A stretch of 64,000 nt of DNA from Cryobacterium sp. Y29. GTDB taxonomy: Bacteria; Actinomycetota; Actinomycetes; Actinomycetales; Microbacteriaceae. The stretch spans positions 62,001 through 126,000 of the forward strand of contig NZ_PJJN01000037.1 in assembly GCF_002929825.1 (NCBI RefSeq), read 5' to 3'. Numbering within the stretch: the first letter of the stretch is position 1; every line of letters begins with the position of its first letter. A program made the position numbers and the translations under genes. Under the pieces are notes generated by a model, which was given only the letters and a program-made list of their open reading frames with translations, had not been told where the DNA came from and did no database searches. This document shows, piece by piece, positions 8,789 to 16,218 of the stretch.

Positions 8789-9021
8789 CGATCAACCCCT
8801 TGGCTGTCCAAGACCGCTTCCGGTTCATGCAAACCGTCCAGCCACCGGCGAATATCTGAGACCCGATAGCGGATCTCTCGTCCGACGCGGATGCCGGAGG
8901 GTCCGCGACCGTCGGTGCGCAGGTCATAAATCGCCTGCACCTGCACGCCGACATATTCGGCCAGCTCGCTTGTCGTCAAAACGGGCTCGAGACCGAGCCC
9001 CAAGAGTTTTTCAGTGTCCAT
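8785..9021 (-). CDS. Excisionase-like helix-turn-helix protein
   Basis: The 78-residue product from ATG 9021 carries a MerR/AlpA-type winged helix: LTTSELAEYVGVQVQAIYDL followed by a wing with GIRVGREIRYRVSDIRRWLDG. Proteins of this type next to an integrase act as recombination directionality factors or as regulators of it. A longer frame back to 9165 exists but runs through the tandem 11-bp repeats, so the shorter start is preferred. A clear ribosome site is not visible. The gene lies 171 bp from the tRNA end and is coupled to the integrase. Confidence 0.8.
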   Translation of the reverse strand: MDTEKLLGLGLEPVLTTSELAEYVGVQVQAIYDLRTDGRGPSGIRVGREIRYRVSDIRRWLDGLHEPEAVLDSQGVDR

Positions 9022-9110
9022 AACCCGTAGGTGTTCTAGGTCATCCCAGATGACTCGAACCGGGTCGTGCACCTTCTCTGTGGGTACCCCAGAAGGACGG
9101 AAATTTTGGA

Positions 9111-9132
9111 ATAAACAATGGATAAACAATGG
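9111..9132. repeat. Two perfect tandem 11-bp repeats beside the attachment site
   Basis: ATAAACAATGG occurs twice head to tail (9111-9121 and 9122-9132) in an AT-rich patch between the excisionase-like gene and the tRNA 3' end. Directly repeated 10-12 bp sites in this position are typical arm-type sites for integrase or sites for excisionase. The assignment is inferred from position. Confidence 0.6.
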
Positions 9133-9192
9133 GTGAGTCAAGTCTTGCCCTTTCGGTACAGACAAGAAACCCTGATCAGATCAAAATTACAG

Positions 9193-9266
9193 TAGGGCGG
9201 CCGGGACTTGAACCCGGGACCGACGGATTATGAGTCCGCTGCTCTAACCAGCTGAGCTACCGCCCC
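9193..9266 (-). tRNA. tRNA with CAT anticodon (Ile2 or elongator Met)
   Basis: The minus strand folds as a complete cloverleaf: acceptor GGGGCGG/CCGCCCT with a G1-U72 wobble, D arm GCTC/GAGC, anticodon stem GCGGA/TCCGT with loop CTCATAA, T arm CCGGG-TTCAAGT-CCCGG, and discriminator A. The CAT anticodon fits either elongator Met or the lysidine-modified Ile2 tRNA. The GAGCAG...GGTC frame looks more like Ile2, but I cannot decide. The 3' end abuts the putative island and is its probable attachment site; the G1-U72 pair may be a by-product of integration. Confidence 0.92.
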
Positions 9267-9305
9267 AAAGAGAACAACCAAACGGTCGTACCCACAAATA
9301 CGTGA

Positions 9306-10586
9306 CTATCCCGGCGTCTGCGACGAAACCCCGTTGGTGACCAGATCGCTCACCGACTCACCACGATACAGGCATTCGAACGTGTTCAAAGTGCGCTTGA
9401 TGTCATGCGCGGCAATGAGCTTGAGTGACTCCCGCTTGAGTGCCTCCAGGCGTTCCGGGGTAGCCGTCAGCACCAGGGTCAGTTTGTCCGCCAGATCCCG
9501 CGCATCGCGCGGCTTGAACAGGTACCCGTTGGCCTGGTCATGAACGAGATGTGGAAGCGCCATTGCATCGGCGGCCACAATTGGCAGTCCCGACGCCATG
9601 GCCTCCATCGTGGCGATACTCTGCAGCTCGGCAATGGACGGCATGGCGAAGACCGTAGCCCGTGAGTACGCCGCGCGCAGCTCGTTATCCGTCACATAAC
9701 CGGTGAACGTGACACGGGAGCGGATGCCGAGGGTGTCGGCCAGGTGCTCCAGGTTGCGTTTCTGGTCGCCCCCGCCGACAATCTCGATCCGGGTGTCGAG
9801 GTCGGGTGACAGCAGCGCTGCCGCCTGCAGGAGTACGTCGATCTGCTTCTCTCCGGTGACGCGACCGACGAATAGGATTCGGTTCTTTGTGCGCGGCTCG
9901 AAGTTCGGTGCGTAGTTGTCAGCGTCGATTCCACAGGATATGGCATGGACACCGGTGAGACCGGTGTATTTCTCCAAAAACTGTGCGGCCCGTATGGTCG
10001 GGGTCGTGACGGCTGCGGCGCGGCCGAACGTGCGCCGGGCAGCACGCCAGGCGGCCTTGATGACGCGATCTTGTAAGCCGACCGGCACAAGGGAGAACTT
10101 CACCATATTTTCGGGCATGAAGTGATTCGTGCCGACCAGGCGGATGTTGCGCTTGGCCGCCTCGATCGAAACACCGCGGCCGACGTTGATATGGGACTGA
10201 AAGTGCACGACGTCGGGATGGAACGAGTCGAGAATACGCCGGCTTTCACCACGAATCAGCCAGGGCAAGGCGAAGCGTAACCAGTCGTGCGGGTACCAGC
10301 GCCAGCTGTGCAGGCGATGCACCACCATCGACTGTCCCTCGTGCATTTCGGTCCAACTGCCGTGCTTGCGCGACGGCGCGGGAGCCATGATCTGAACTTC
10401 GTGGCCTCGTGCCACCAGACCGGCGGCCAGTCGCTCGGCAAATCGAGCAGCACCGTTCACATCGGGTGCAAAAGTATCGGCGGCGATGAGAACACGAATC
10501 CGCGGCTTTTCAGACGGCACACTCGCGGCGCGCTCGGGCGCATTGCCCGGGGTTGGGCTGCTCAGCAAGTCGGTCGAATCTGACAA
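9306..10586 (-). CDS. GT4 family glycosyltransferase
   Basis: The 426-residue protein has the GT-B fold. The N-terminal Rossmann domain begins IRVLIAADTFAPDVNGAARF, the usual acceptor-side Gly-rich start, after a ~28-residue disordered leader. The C-terminal domain has the donor-binding features FVGRVTGEKQIDVLLQAA and the EX7E-type patch ELQSIATMEAMASGLPIVA. Members of this branch transfer sugars from nucleotide- or lipid-linked donors to diacylglycerol, phosphatidylinositol or related acceptors at the inner membrane face. A glycolipid mannosyl- or glucosyltransferase is likely; donor and acceptor cannot be read off. It stands alone between the tRNA and a transporter gene. Confidence 0.88.
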   Translation of the reverse strand: MSDSTDLLSSPTPGNAPERAASVPSEKPRIRVLIAADTFAPDVNGAARFAERLAAGLVARGHEVQIMAPAPSRKHGSWTEMHEGQSMVVHRLHSWRWYPHDWLRFALPWLIRGESRRILDSFHPDVVHFQSHINVGRGVSIEAAKRNIRLVGTNHFMPENMVKFSLVPVGLQDRVIKAAWRAARRTFGRAAAVTTPTIRAAQFLEKYTGLTGVHAISCGIDADNYAPNFEPRTKNRILFVGRVTGEKQIDVLLQAAALLSPDLDTRIEIVGGGDQKRNLEHLADTLGIRSRVTFTGYVTDNELRAAYSRATVFAMPSIAELQSIATMEAMASGLPIVAADAMALPHLVHDQANGYLFKPRDARDLADKLTLVLTATPERLEALKRESLKLIAAHDIKRTLNTFECLYRGESVSDLVTNGVSSQTPG

Positions 10587-10741
10587 GTGGAGTGGTCCCT
10601 ACGTTGTTGGGCCGGAGATCATCATCCGGCAGGAAATCTCAAGTGCACTCACTAGAAATGACGCGGTGCACTCGAACACTATTCTAAACCGTGCCCGCCC
10701 AGCGGTGTCCCGCACCGCAGCGCCCCAAAATTTCTCGCGAA

Positions 10742-11656
10742 TCAGCGGTCGAGTTGGGGGTGGTAGCGCGCGAGCAGAAAAACCCCCCAAATGGCAATTG
10801 CTCCAGCCACGACGAAGGCGACGGCAGCCGCGGGCGGTGCCTGGCTGGCTTCGCCCAGCACGATGATTCCAATGCCGACAGCGACGAGCGGGTCGACAAC
10901 AGTGAGCCCTGCAATCACGAGATCCGGTGGTCCCGACGCGTAGGCGTTCTGCACGAAGTACGCCCCCAGTACAGCGGCGAGCAGTAGGCCGAGCACGCAA
11001 GTCAACGTCAGCCACTCAAAGTTTCCGTTCTGGGTGCGATTGATGACGACCTTGGCCAACGTCGCTACGAATCCGTAGAGCACGCCGGCACCGAGTATGT
11101 AGAAAATTGCCTGTGACCGGCGGCGGAGAAACCCGAAGGCAAGCGCAAAGACCAGCAGAACGACCGCGAGAACGGTGAGAATTGTCACCAGGTTTTGGTC
11201 GGTGACCGGCTTGTCGACGGCAGTGAACGCGGCCACGGTCACGAACAGGCCTACCCCGCCCACGCACATAGAGATGGCGATAATACTCGCCCGATTGAGC
11301 TTGACCTTGCTGACTCGGGCGTTCAAGACAGCGGTGATAACGAGGGCGACCGCCCCGAGCGGCTGCACGACGATGATAGGCGCGAAGGCAAGGCTCGTCA
11401 GTTGGAACACAACAGCCAGACCGAGCATAAGAGATCCAAACACCCAGGACGGGCGGGCCAGCAGCAGGGTGAGCTGGCGCACGCTGAGACCGCCGGTGAC
11501 CGCTTTGGTGCGCGCTTCAACCTTATTCACGCCGCGATGCTGAAATTGAGCGCCGAGGGAGAGAAAGACGGCGCCGACCAAGGCCAGCGGAATTCCGATG
11601 GCCTGCCGCGGATCAATGGCGATTTCTGTCGCCAGATCGGTTAGGTCAGGAGTCAC
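10742..11656 (-). CDS. DMT-superfamily (EamA-like) membrane transporter
   Basis: The 304-residue protein has about nine or ten hydrophobic segments and the two-repeat architecture of drug/metabolite transporters. One half begins after LVGAVFLSLGAQFQHRGV; the second ends with VVDPLVAVGIGIIVLGEA, a signature of EamA-type exporters where a conserved Pro and Glu sit in the ninth helix. The substrate is unknown. An actinobacterial subgroup of this family is fused or linked to cell-envelope functions. It is divergent from the peptide deformylase gene, and the two share a 40-bp upstream region. Confidence 0.8.
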   Translation of the reverse strand: MTPDLTDLATEIAIDPRQAIGIPLALVGAVFLSLGAQFQHRGVNKVEARTKAVTGGLSVRQLTLLLARPSWVFGSLMLGLAVVFQLTSLAFAPIIVVQPLGAVALVITAVLNARVSKVKLNRASIIAISMCVGGVGLFVTVAAFTAVDKPVTDQNLVTILTVLAVVLLVFALAFGFLRRRSQAIFYILGAGVLYGFVATLAKVVINRTQNGNFEWLTLTCVLGLLLAAVLGAYFVQNAYASGPPDLVIAGLTVVDPLVAVGIGIIVLGEASQAPPAAAVAFVVAGAIAIWGVFLLARYHPQLDR

Positions 11657-11696
11657 TTGACGACCCTATCGACAAGCTTGACGATATTCTGGAGAA

Positions 11697-12269
11697 ATGG
11701 CCGTACGCGCGATAGTAATTTCAGGTGACCCCGTTCTCCACTCCCCCGCTGCTCCCGTCGTCGATTTCGACGACGATTTGCGCGCGTTGGTGAAAGACAT
11801 GTTTGACACGATGGATGCTGCGCCGGGGGTCGGTCTCGCCGCCACGCAGGTGGGAGTCGGGCTGCGCATCTTCACGTACAGCTACCAGGACGACGATGAC
11901 CTGTCCTGGCGGGGCGTCGCCATCAACCCTGAACTCTGGATCACACCGGTGTCGGCCGAGCCCGTGGACGACGAAGATGTCGACGAAGACGAAGGCTGCC
12001 TGTCATTTCCGGGTGAACGTTTTCCACTGAAACGGGCAGAGTCGGCCATTCTGCGCGCTGTCGATGCCGAGCAACAACCATTTGAGATTCGAGCGGACGG
12101 CTGGCTCGCCCGTATTTTTCAGCACGAGTACGACCACCTCGACGGCACCCTGTATGTTGACCGCCTCGAGCACGTCTACGCGAAGGCGGCGGCCAAGATC
12201 GAACGTAAGAAGAGTTGGGGCGTGCCCGGCCTGAGCTGGACCCCGGGGATCGACAACCTCGAGGGGTAA
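11697..12269 (+). CDS. def: Peptide deformylase
   Basis: The enzyme removes the N-formyl group from nascent proteins. All three signature motifs are intact in 190 residues: GVGLAATQVG (44-53), EGCLSFPG (99-106, metal ligand C101) and QHEYDHLDG (142-150, metal ligands H143 and H147, catalytic E144). Typical bacterial length is 165-195. An acidic insertion (DDEDVDEDE) just before motif 2 is mildly unusual. The start is ATG 11697. Its 3' end faces a kinase-like gene, with about 40 bp between the stops. Confidence 0.96.
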   Translation: MAVRAIVISGDPVLHSPAAPVVDFDDDLRALVKDMFDTMDAAPGVGLAATQVGVGLRIFTYSYQDDDDLSWRGVAINPELWITPVSAEPVDDEDVDEDEGCLSFPGERFPLKRAESAILRAVDAEQQPFEIRADGWLARIFQHEYDHLDGTLYVDRLEHVYAKAAAKIERKKSWGVPGLSWTPGIDNLEG

Positions 12270-12310
12270 CGCCCCAGCCCGAGTATCAGGCACTGCGAGC
12301 GGTACCGAGG

Positions 12311-13186
12311 TCACCGGCCGAGGTCTACACCGTGCACGCCGTTGTGAAAGCGCAGGGATGGGAACACGGCCGATACCGAGAAACCCAGCCCGGGTACCGT
12401 TCCGGCGTTGAAGACACCGCCGAAGAGCTGCGCGCGCTCCCGCATCTGCGTGATGCCGGGGCCGGCGATGCTCTCGCTGAGGGCCTTGAGGTCGTCCTCG
12501 ATCGTGTACGGGGTGCGTGCGGCCTGTTCGCCGGCTTCCTTGCCGTCCCGGCGGGCTGCGGCGCGGATACCGTCATCGTCGACGAGCAGCTGCAAGCCGT
12601 CCCTGGTCCAGGTGAACGACACGCGCGCTTCGGTTCCAACGCCGCCGTGCTTGAGCGCGTTTGAGAGGGCGCTCTGCAAAATTCGGAAGATGGCCAGCTC
12701 GGCACCAGCCTTGAGCGCGAATCGTTCGCCCGATTCGATGAAACCGACCACCAGACCAGCGTCGCGCATCACGCGAAACAGGTCGCGGGTTGACTGCGGG
12801 CCTGGCTGTAAGGCCCCGACCGTTTCGCCCTCGCGCACGATTGTGAGCACGCGACGCATGTCAGCGAGGGCCACCCGACCATCATCAACGAGCGCCGTGG
12901 CGGCGCGCACGGCCGTTGAAGGATCGCTCTCCGCCATGTAGCGGGCGCCCTCGGCCCGCGTGACGAGGCGGGCAATGGTGAGCACTGCGCCATCCTGCAA
13001 CTCCCGAATGATGGCCAGGCGCCCCTGTTGCTCGGCGAGGGAGAGTTCCAGTTCAATGCGCACACGTTCAGCGGCATTGCGATCGAAGAAGACCCGACGT
13101 GAGCGCAGCACTGAAATGGTCCACAACACGAGCAGCGCCCCGGATAGTACACCGAGTGCCGGTACCAGAAGTTGCGAGAAATCCAC
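12311..13186 (-). CDS. NarL-type sensor-kinase-like protein lacking the phospho-His
   Basis: The product has one N-terminal membrane helix (VPALGVLSGALLVLWTISVL), a dimerisation helix region and a C-terminal GHKL ATPase domain: N-box ALSNALKHG, a D-box-like LLVDDDG, and a G-box region GPGITQMRERAQLFGG. In HisKA_3 kinases the dimerisation helix reads RELHD; here it is RELQD with Gln at residue 64, so the autophosphorylation site is absent. No response regulator is adjacent. GTG 13186 is the chosen start because longer frames run into the tRNA-Asn gene; no clear ribosome site is present. It could modulate another kinase or act as a regulated ATPase. Function unproven. Confidence 0.75.
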   Translation of the reverse strand: MDFSQLLVPALGVLSGALLVLWTISVLRSRRVFFDRNAAERVRIELELSLAEQQGRLAIIRELQDGAVLTIARLVTRAEGARYMAESDPSTAVRAATALVDDGRVALADMRRVLTIVREGETVGALQPGPQSTRDLFRVMRDAGLVVGFIESGERFALKAGAELAIFRILQSALSNALKHGGVGTEARVSFTWTRDGLQLLVDDDGIRAAARRDGKEAGEQAARTPYTIEDDLKALSESIAGPGITQMRERAQLFGGVFNAGTVPGLGFSVSAVFPSLRFHNGVHGVDLGR

Positions 13187-13272
13187 TGCTGACCGCCGTT
13201 TCTTGTGCCGAAACCATGACGCATTATTAGAGGTGAAAAAACCTTCTGTCGAAACAAAAACGTACCGACAAA

Positions 13273-13307
13273 AAAGGCCACCCGGGGTGGAGCCCTGAGT
13301 GGCCTTT
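13273..13307 (-). terminator. Intrinsic terminator after tRNA-Asn
   Basis: Read on the minus strand, a perfect 9-bp stem AAAGGCCAC/GTGGCCTTT with a 17-nt loop is followed by a run of T (TTTTTTG). It begins 3 nt after the tRNA 3' end. Confidence 0.85.
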
Positions 13308-13309
13308 CG

Positions 13310-13382
13310 CTCCCCGACTTGGACTCGAACCAAGAACCTGCGCATTAACAGTGCGCTGCTCTGCCAATTGAGCTATCGAGGA
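13310..13382 (-). tRNA. tRNA-Asn (GTT)
   Basis: Complete cloverleaf on the minus strand: acceptor TCCTCGA/TCGGGGA with one U-G pair, D stem GCTC/GAGC, anticodon stem GCGCA/TGCGC with loop CTGTTAA (anticodon GTT), T arm CTTGG-TTCGAGT-CCAAG, discriminator G. CCA is not encoded. A strong terminator follows immediately. Confidence 0.96.
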
Positions 13383-13562
13383 ATACTGGAACAGCGTTGC
13401 TACTTTACCAAGATTTCTTGTTGCGCCAAAACCACGACGACTGCCGATGGGCTCTAACTTCTCATTTTGACCACCGAAAAGCCTTTGCAGGCCACGAAAA
13501 ATGGGCCACGGGCAACAGTTGAGCAGTCTGGTGCGCCAAAAGCCGGTCGGGCGTGTCGGACC

Positions 13563-13608
13563 GGTCGCGATCGATCACGCTTCACAGCGGATGCGATCGG
13601 TCGCGACC
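13563..13608 (-). terminator. Long GC hairpin after the peptide-transport operon
   Basis: Arms of 16 nt (13563-13578 and 13593-13608) pair at 14 positions around a 14-nt loop, starting 5 nt beyond the last ABC gene. There is no T run, so this would be an actinobacterial non-canonical terminator or an mRNA 3'-end stabiliser. Confidence 0.45.
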
Positions 13609-13612
13609 CAGA

Positions 13613-14515
13613 TCAGTTCCCGGCCACGCCACCGGTTTCACCGCTGATGTCGCCAACCTCGACGCTGCCCACATCATCGACGACGGCAGTGTCTGTGGGA
13701 GGCTGCAAGGCTGCGGCGAGTCCACGGACATACGGGTGCCAGGGGTCTCGAAAGACGTCGTCGATGGTGCCGAGACCGACCAGCACGCCCTGGTGCATGA
13801 CACCGATGCGACTGGTGACGCGCTGCAGCACGGCCAGGTCGGAGCTGATCACTAACGCGGAGAAGGATCGCTCCTGCTGCAATTCGCTGATCAGGTCAAT
13901 CACGGCGTCCCGTACCAGTACATCAACGCCCGCTGTGGGCTCGTCAGCGATCAACAGGGCCGGACCGAATACGAGCGCCCGGGCCAACGCTACCCGCTGT
14001 CGTTGACCACTCGAGAGCTCATAGGGATACTGACCGAGAAGAGCCAGCGGAAGGCGCACCGCATCGATCATGGTGGCCACCTGGGCACCGAGCGCACGAC
14101 GGTTGTAGCGTCGATCCCGCTCGAGTACCGGTTCGGCGACAATCTCGGCCACCGTCATGGTCGACGGCAGGGTATCGGCGGCATCCTGGGCCAGCAGCCC
14201 CACTCCGAAGGTGAGCCGGGTCAGCTTGCGCTTGCTGATACGGCGCAGCTCGAACCCGAGCACGGTCGCCTCTCCCCCGGTGATCTGCGGACGGATGCCG
14301 GCGGCATCGTTCACGAATGCGTCACCGGAGAGCACCCGGGCGAGGGTGCTTTTACCCGAGCCGCTCTCACCGAGCAGACCCACGACTTCCCCCGTCGCGA
14401 TGCGCAGGGTGAACCCGTGCACCGCGACGAACGCCGGGCTCGCCCCGTGCGGCGGGTATTCGATGGTCAGATCGCTCGTTTGAATCGGCGGAACGGATGC
14501 CGCGCCATGCCTCAT
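13613..14515 (-). CDS. Oligopeptide ABC transporter ATPase, degenerate switch His
   Basis: The 300-residue nucleotide-binding domain is of the Opp/Dpp class. Visible motifs are Walker A GESGSGKST (50-58), signature LSSGQRQR (167-174) and Walker B ALLIADEPT with E192. The H-loop, normally ISHD, reads ISSD, so the switch histidine is Ser (S225), and the Q-loop region (GLLAQDAAD) is atypical. Both changes suggest reduced or no ATP hydrolysis at this site. The start lies 5 nt after the double-ATPase stop, making it the last gene of the operon and a third ATP-binding domain for one transporter. It may pair with one half of the fused protein or have a regulatory role. Confidence 0.85.
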   Translation of the reverse strand: MRHGAASVPPIQTSDLTIEYPPHGASPAFVAVHGFTLRIATGEVVGLLGESGSGKSTLARVLSGDAFVNDAAGIRPQITGGEATVLGFELRRISKRKLTRLTFGVGLLAQDAADTLPSTMTVAEIVAEPVLERDRRYNRRALGAQVATMIDAVRLPLALLGQYPYELSSGQRQRVALARALVFGPALLIADEPTAGVDVLVRDAVIDLISELQQERSFSALVISSDLAVLQRVTSRIGVMHQGVLVGLGTIDDVFRDPWHPYVRGLAAALQPPTDTAVVDDVGSVEVGDISGETGGVAGN

Positions 14516-14520
14516 TCGAT

Positions 14521-16218
14521 CTATCCTGCCGCACGCAGGATGCGGAGTTCGTCCCTCCGCAGAGCCTGTGCCACCGGATCAGGAACCGGAAGCGAGGCCA
14601 GCAGCCGCTGGGTGTAGGCGTCCTTCGGGGCACCGAGTACTTCGGCGCCGGTTCCTTCCTCGACCAGTTTTCCCTGGTAGAGCACGGCAATGCGGTCGGC
14701 GAGAATATCGACGACGGCAAGGTCGTGGCTGATGAACAGCGCAGCGAAGCCAAACTCTTTCTGCAGCTCAGCGAAGAGCTCGAGCACCTTCGACTGCACC
14801 GACACGTCGAGCGCGCTGGTCGGCTCGTCCGCGATGAGCAGGCTCGGCTCCAGCGCGAGTCCGCGAGCTAGGCTCGCGCGCTGACGCTGTCCACCGCTGA
14901 GCTCATGCGGGTAGCGGTCACCGAATGCGCGCGGCAGCTGGACCGCCTCAAGCAGCTCGTTGACGCGCCTACGGGCGGCACGGGGGTTGGCCGCACGTCC
15001 GTGTACGACGAGCGGTTCGGCCACGCACTCAGCGATCGTGAGTAGCGGATTGAAGCTCGATGCCGGGTCCTGAAAGACGAAACCGATGTCACTGCGCACC
15101 TTCTTGAAGGCGCGTTCCTTGAATCCGTTCATCTCATGGCCGAGCACGGTGAGGGATCCACCAGTCACCCGGGTCAGCCCGCCCATGGCCCGCCCGATCG
15201 TGGTCTTGCCCGATCCGCTCTCACCGACCAGGCCGAGTACCTCGCCCGGACGAATGGTGAAGCTCACTCCATCGACGGCGGTGAAACCAGGTTTGCCGAG
15301 CCGACCTGGGTACTGAATTTTCAGGTTGTCGGCGACAACGACCGGCTTAGCTGCTGCCCAGTGAGCCTCGCGAGCCTCAAGCCTTGCGGTGGCCCGCGTC
15401 GTGCCCTGACCGACGTGCGGCACCGAGCCGAGCAGTCGTTTGGTGTAGTCGTGCTGCGGGTTCGAGAACAGCTCCTGAGCGGGGGCCTCTTCGACGATTT
15501 TGCCCTCGTACATGACGACCACGCGGTCGGCGAGGTCGGCGACCACGCCCATGTTGTGGGTGATCAGCACAATCGCACTGCCGAATTCGTCGCGGCAGCG
15601 TCGCAGCAGGTCGAGAATCTCGGCCTGCACTGTCACGTCGAGGGCGGTGGTCGGTTCATCGGCGACGATCAGCCCGGGGTCGAGCACGAGGGCCATAGCG
15701 ATGACCACGCGCTGTTTCTGCCCGCCCGAGAACTGGTGTGGGTAGTAGTCGACGCGGCTCTCGGGGTCGGGGATTCCGACCCGGCCGAGAATCTCAATCG
15801 CCTTGGCGCGGGCTTCTTTGCGGCTGAACTCACCATGGGCGCGAATGCCCTCCGCGATCTGCCAGCCGACGGTGTACACGGGGTTCAGCGCTGTAGACGG
15901 CTCCTGGAACACCATCGAAACGTCCGCTCCCCGCAGCTGGCGCAGCTTCTGCTTGCTCACGGCGAGAACGTCGTTCGAGTTGGAGCCATCCTTGCTGCTC
16001 AGAATCACGGCACCATGGGCGATCGCCGTATCCGGGAGCAGGCCCAGAATGGTCTTGGCGGTAACGGTCTTGCCGCTGCCGCTCTCCCCCACGATGGCGA
16101 GAATCTCACCGGGAGCGACGCGCAGCGATACCCCGTCGACGGCCGTGACCGCCCCGCCATCGGTGGCAAAGGTCACATTGAGGTTGTCGATGCGGACGAC
16201 GTCGGGCAGGGATCTCAT
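14521..16218 (-). CDS. Fused DppD-DppF type ABC transporter ATPase
   Basis: This 565-residue protein has two complete ABC ATPase domains in tandem. The first has Walker A GESGSGKT at 44-51, signature FSGGQKQR at 163-170, Walker B and the switch His in ITHNMG (H221). The second has GESGSGKT at 332-339, signature LSGGQRQR at 440-447, Walker B and an ISHD switch. Each is followed by the oligopeptide-transporter C-terminal extension. It energises uptake of di/oligopeptides or related solutes. The start codon overlaps the permease stop by one base (TAATG), so the subunits are translated in step. Confidence 0.94.
   Translation of the reverse strand: MRSLPDVVRIDNLNVTFATDGGAVTAVDGVSLRVAPGEILAIVGESGSGKTVTAKTILGLLPDTAIAHGAVILSSKDGSNSNDVLAVSKQKLRQLRGADVSMVFQEPSTALNPVYTVGWQIAEGIRAHGEFSRKEARAKAIEILGRVGIPDPESRVDYYPHQFSGGQKQRVVIAMALVLDPGLIVADEPTTALDVTVQAEILDLLRRCRDEFGSAIVLITHNMGVVADLADRVVVMYEGKIVEEAPAQELFSNPQHDYTKRLLGSVPHVGQGTTRATARLEAREAHWAAAKPVVVADNLKIQYPGRLGKPGFTAVDGVSFTIRPGEVLGLVGESGSGKTTIGRAMGGLTRVTGGSLTVLGHEMNGFKERAFKKVRSDIGFVFQDPASSFNPLLTIAECVAEPLVVHGRAANPRAARRRVNELLEAVQLPRAFGDRYPHELSGGQRQRASLARGLALEPSLLIADEPTSALDVSVQSKVLELFAELQKEFGFAALFISHDLAVVDILADRIAVLYQGKLVEEGTGAEVLGAPKDAYTQRLLASLPVPDPVAQALRRDELRILRAAG

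Larger units (their letters stand above)
1..9193. mobile_element. Putative tRNA-anchored integrative element (one end only)
   Basis: A tyrosine integrase (7598-8788) and a small helix-turn-helix excisionase-like gene lie immediately beyond the 3' end of a tRNA gene, with the integrase nearest the tRNA. This is the classic arrangement of an integrated phage-like island or ICE. Everything to the left is accessory: unrecognised lipoproteins, a GIY-YIG protein, a broken PD-(D/E)XK nuclease gene and interspersed repeats. To the right of the tRNA, ordinary chromosomal genes begin. No second copy of the tRNA 3' end was found between 1 and 9190, so the distal attachment site must lie left of the window. 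The extent is an inference. No replication, conjugation or phage structural gene is visible. Confidence 0.5.

Noticed and set aside
7523-8869. A 448-codon plus-strand frame opposite the integrase
   Set aside because: The integrase catalytic residues are all on the minus strand. The other frame is Arg/His-rich with no domain.
1-9190. A second copy of the tRNA 3' end as the other attachment site
   Set aside because: I looked for the TTGAACCCGGGACC/GGGCGGCCGGG pattern and found none in this stretch, so the distal end must be outside.
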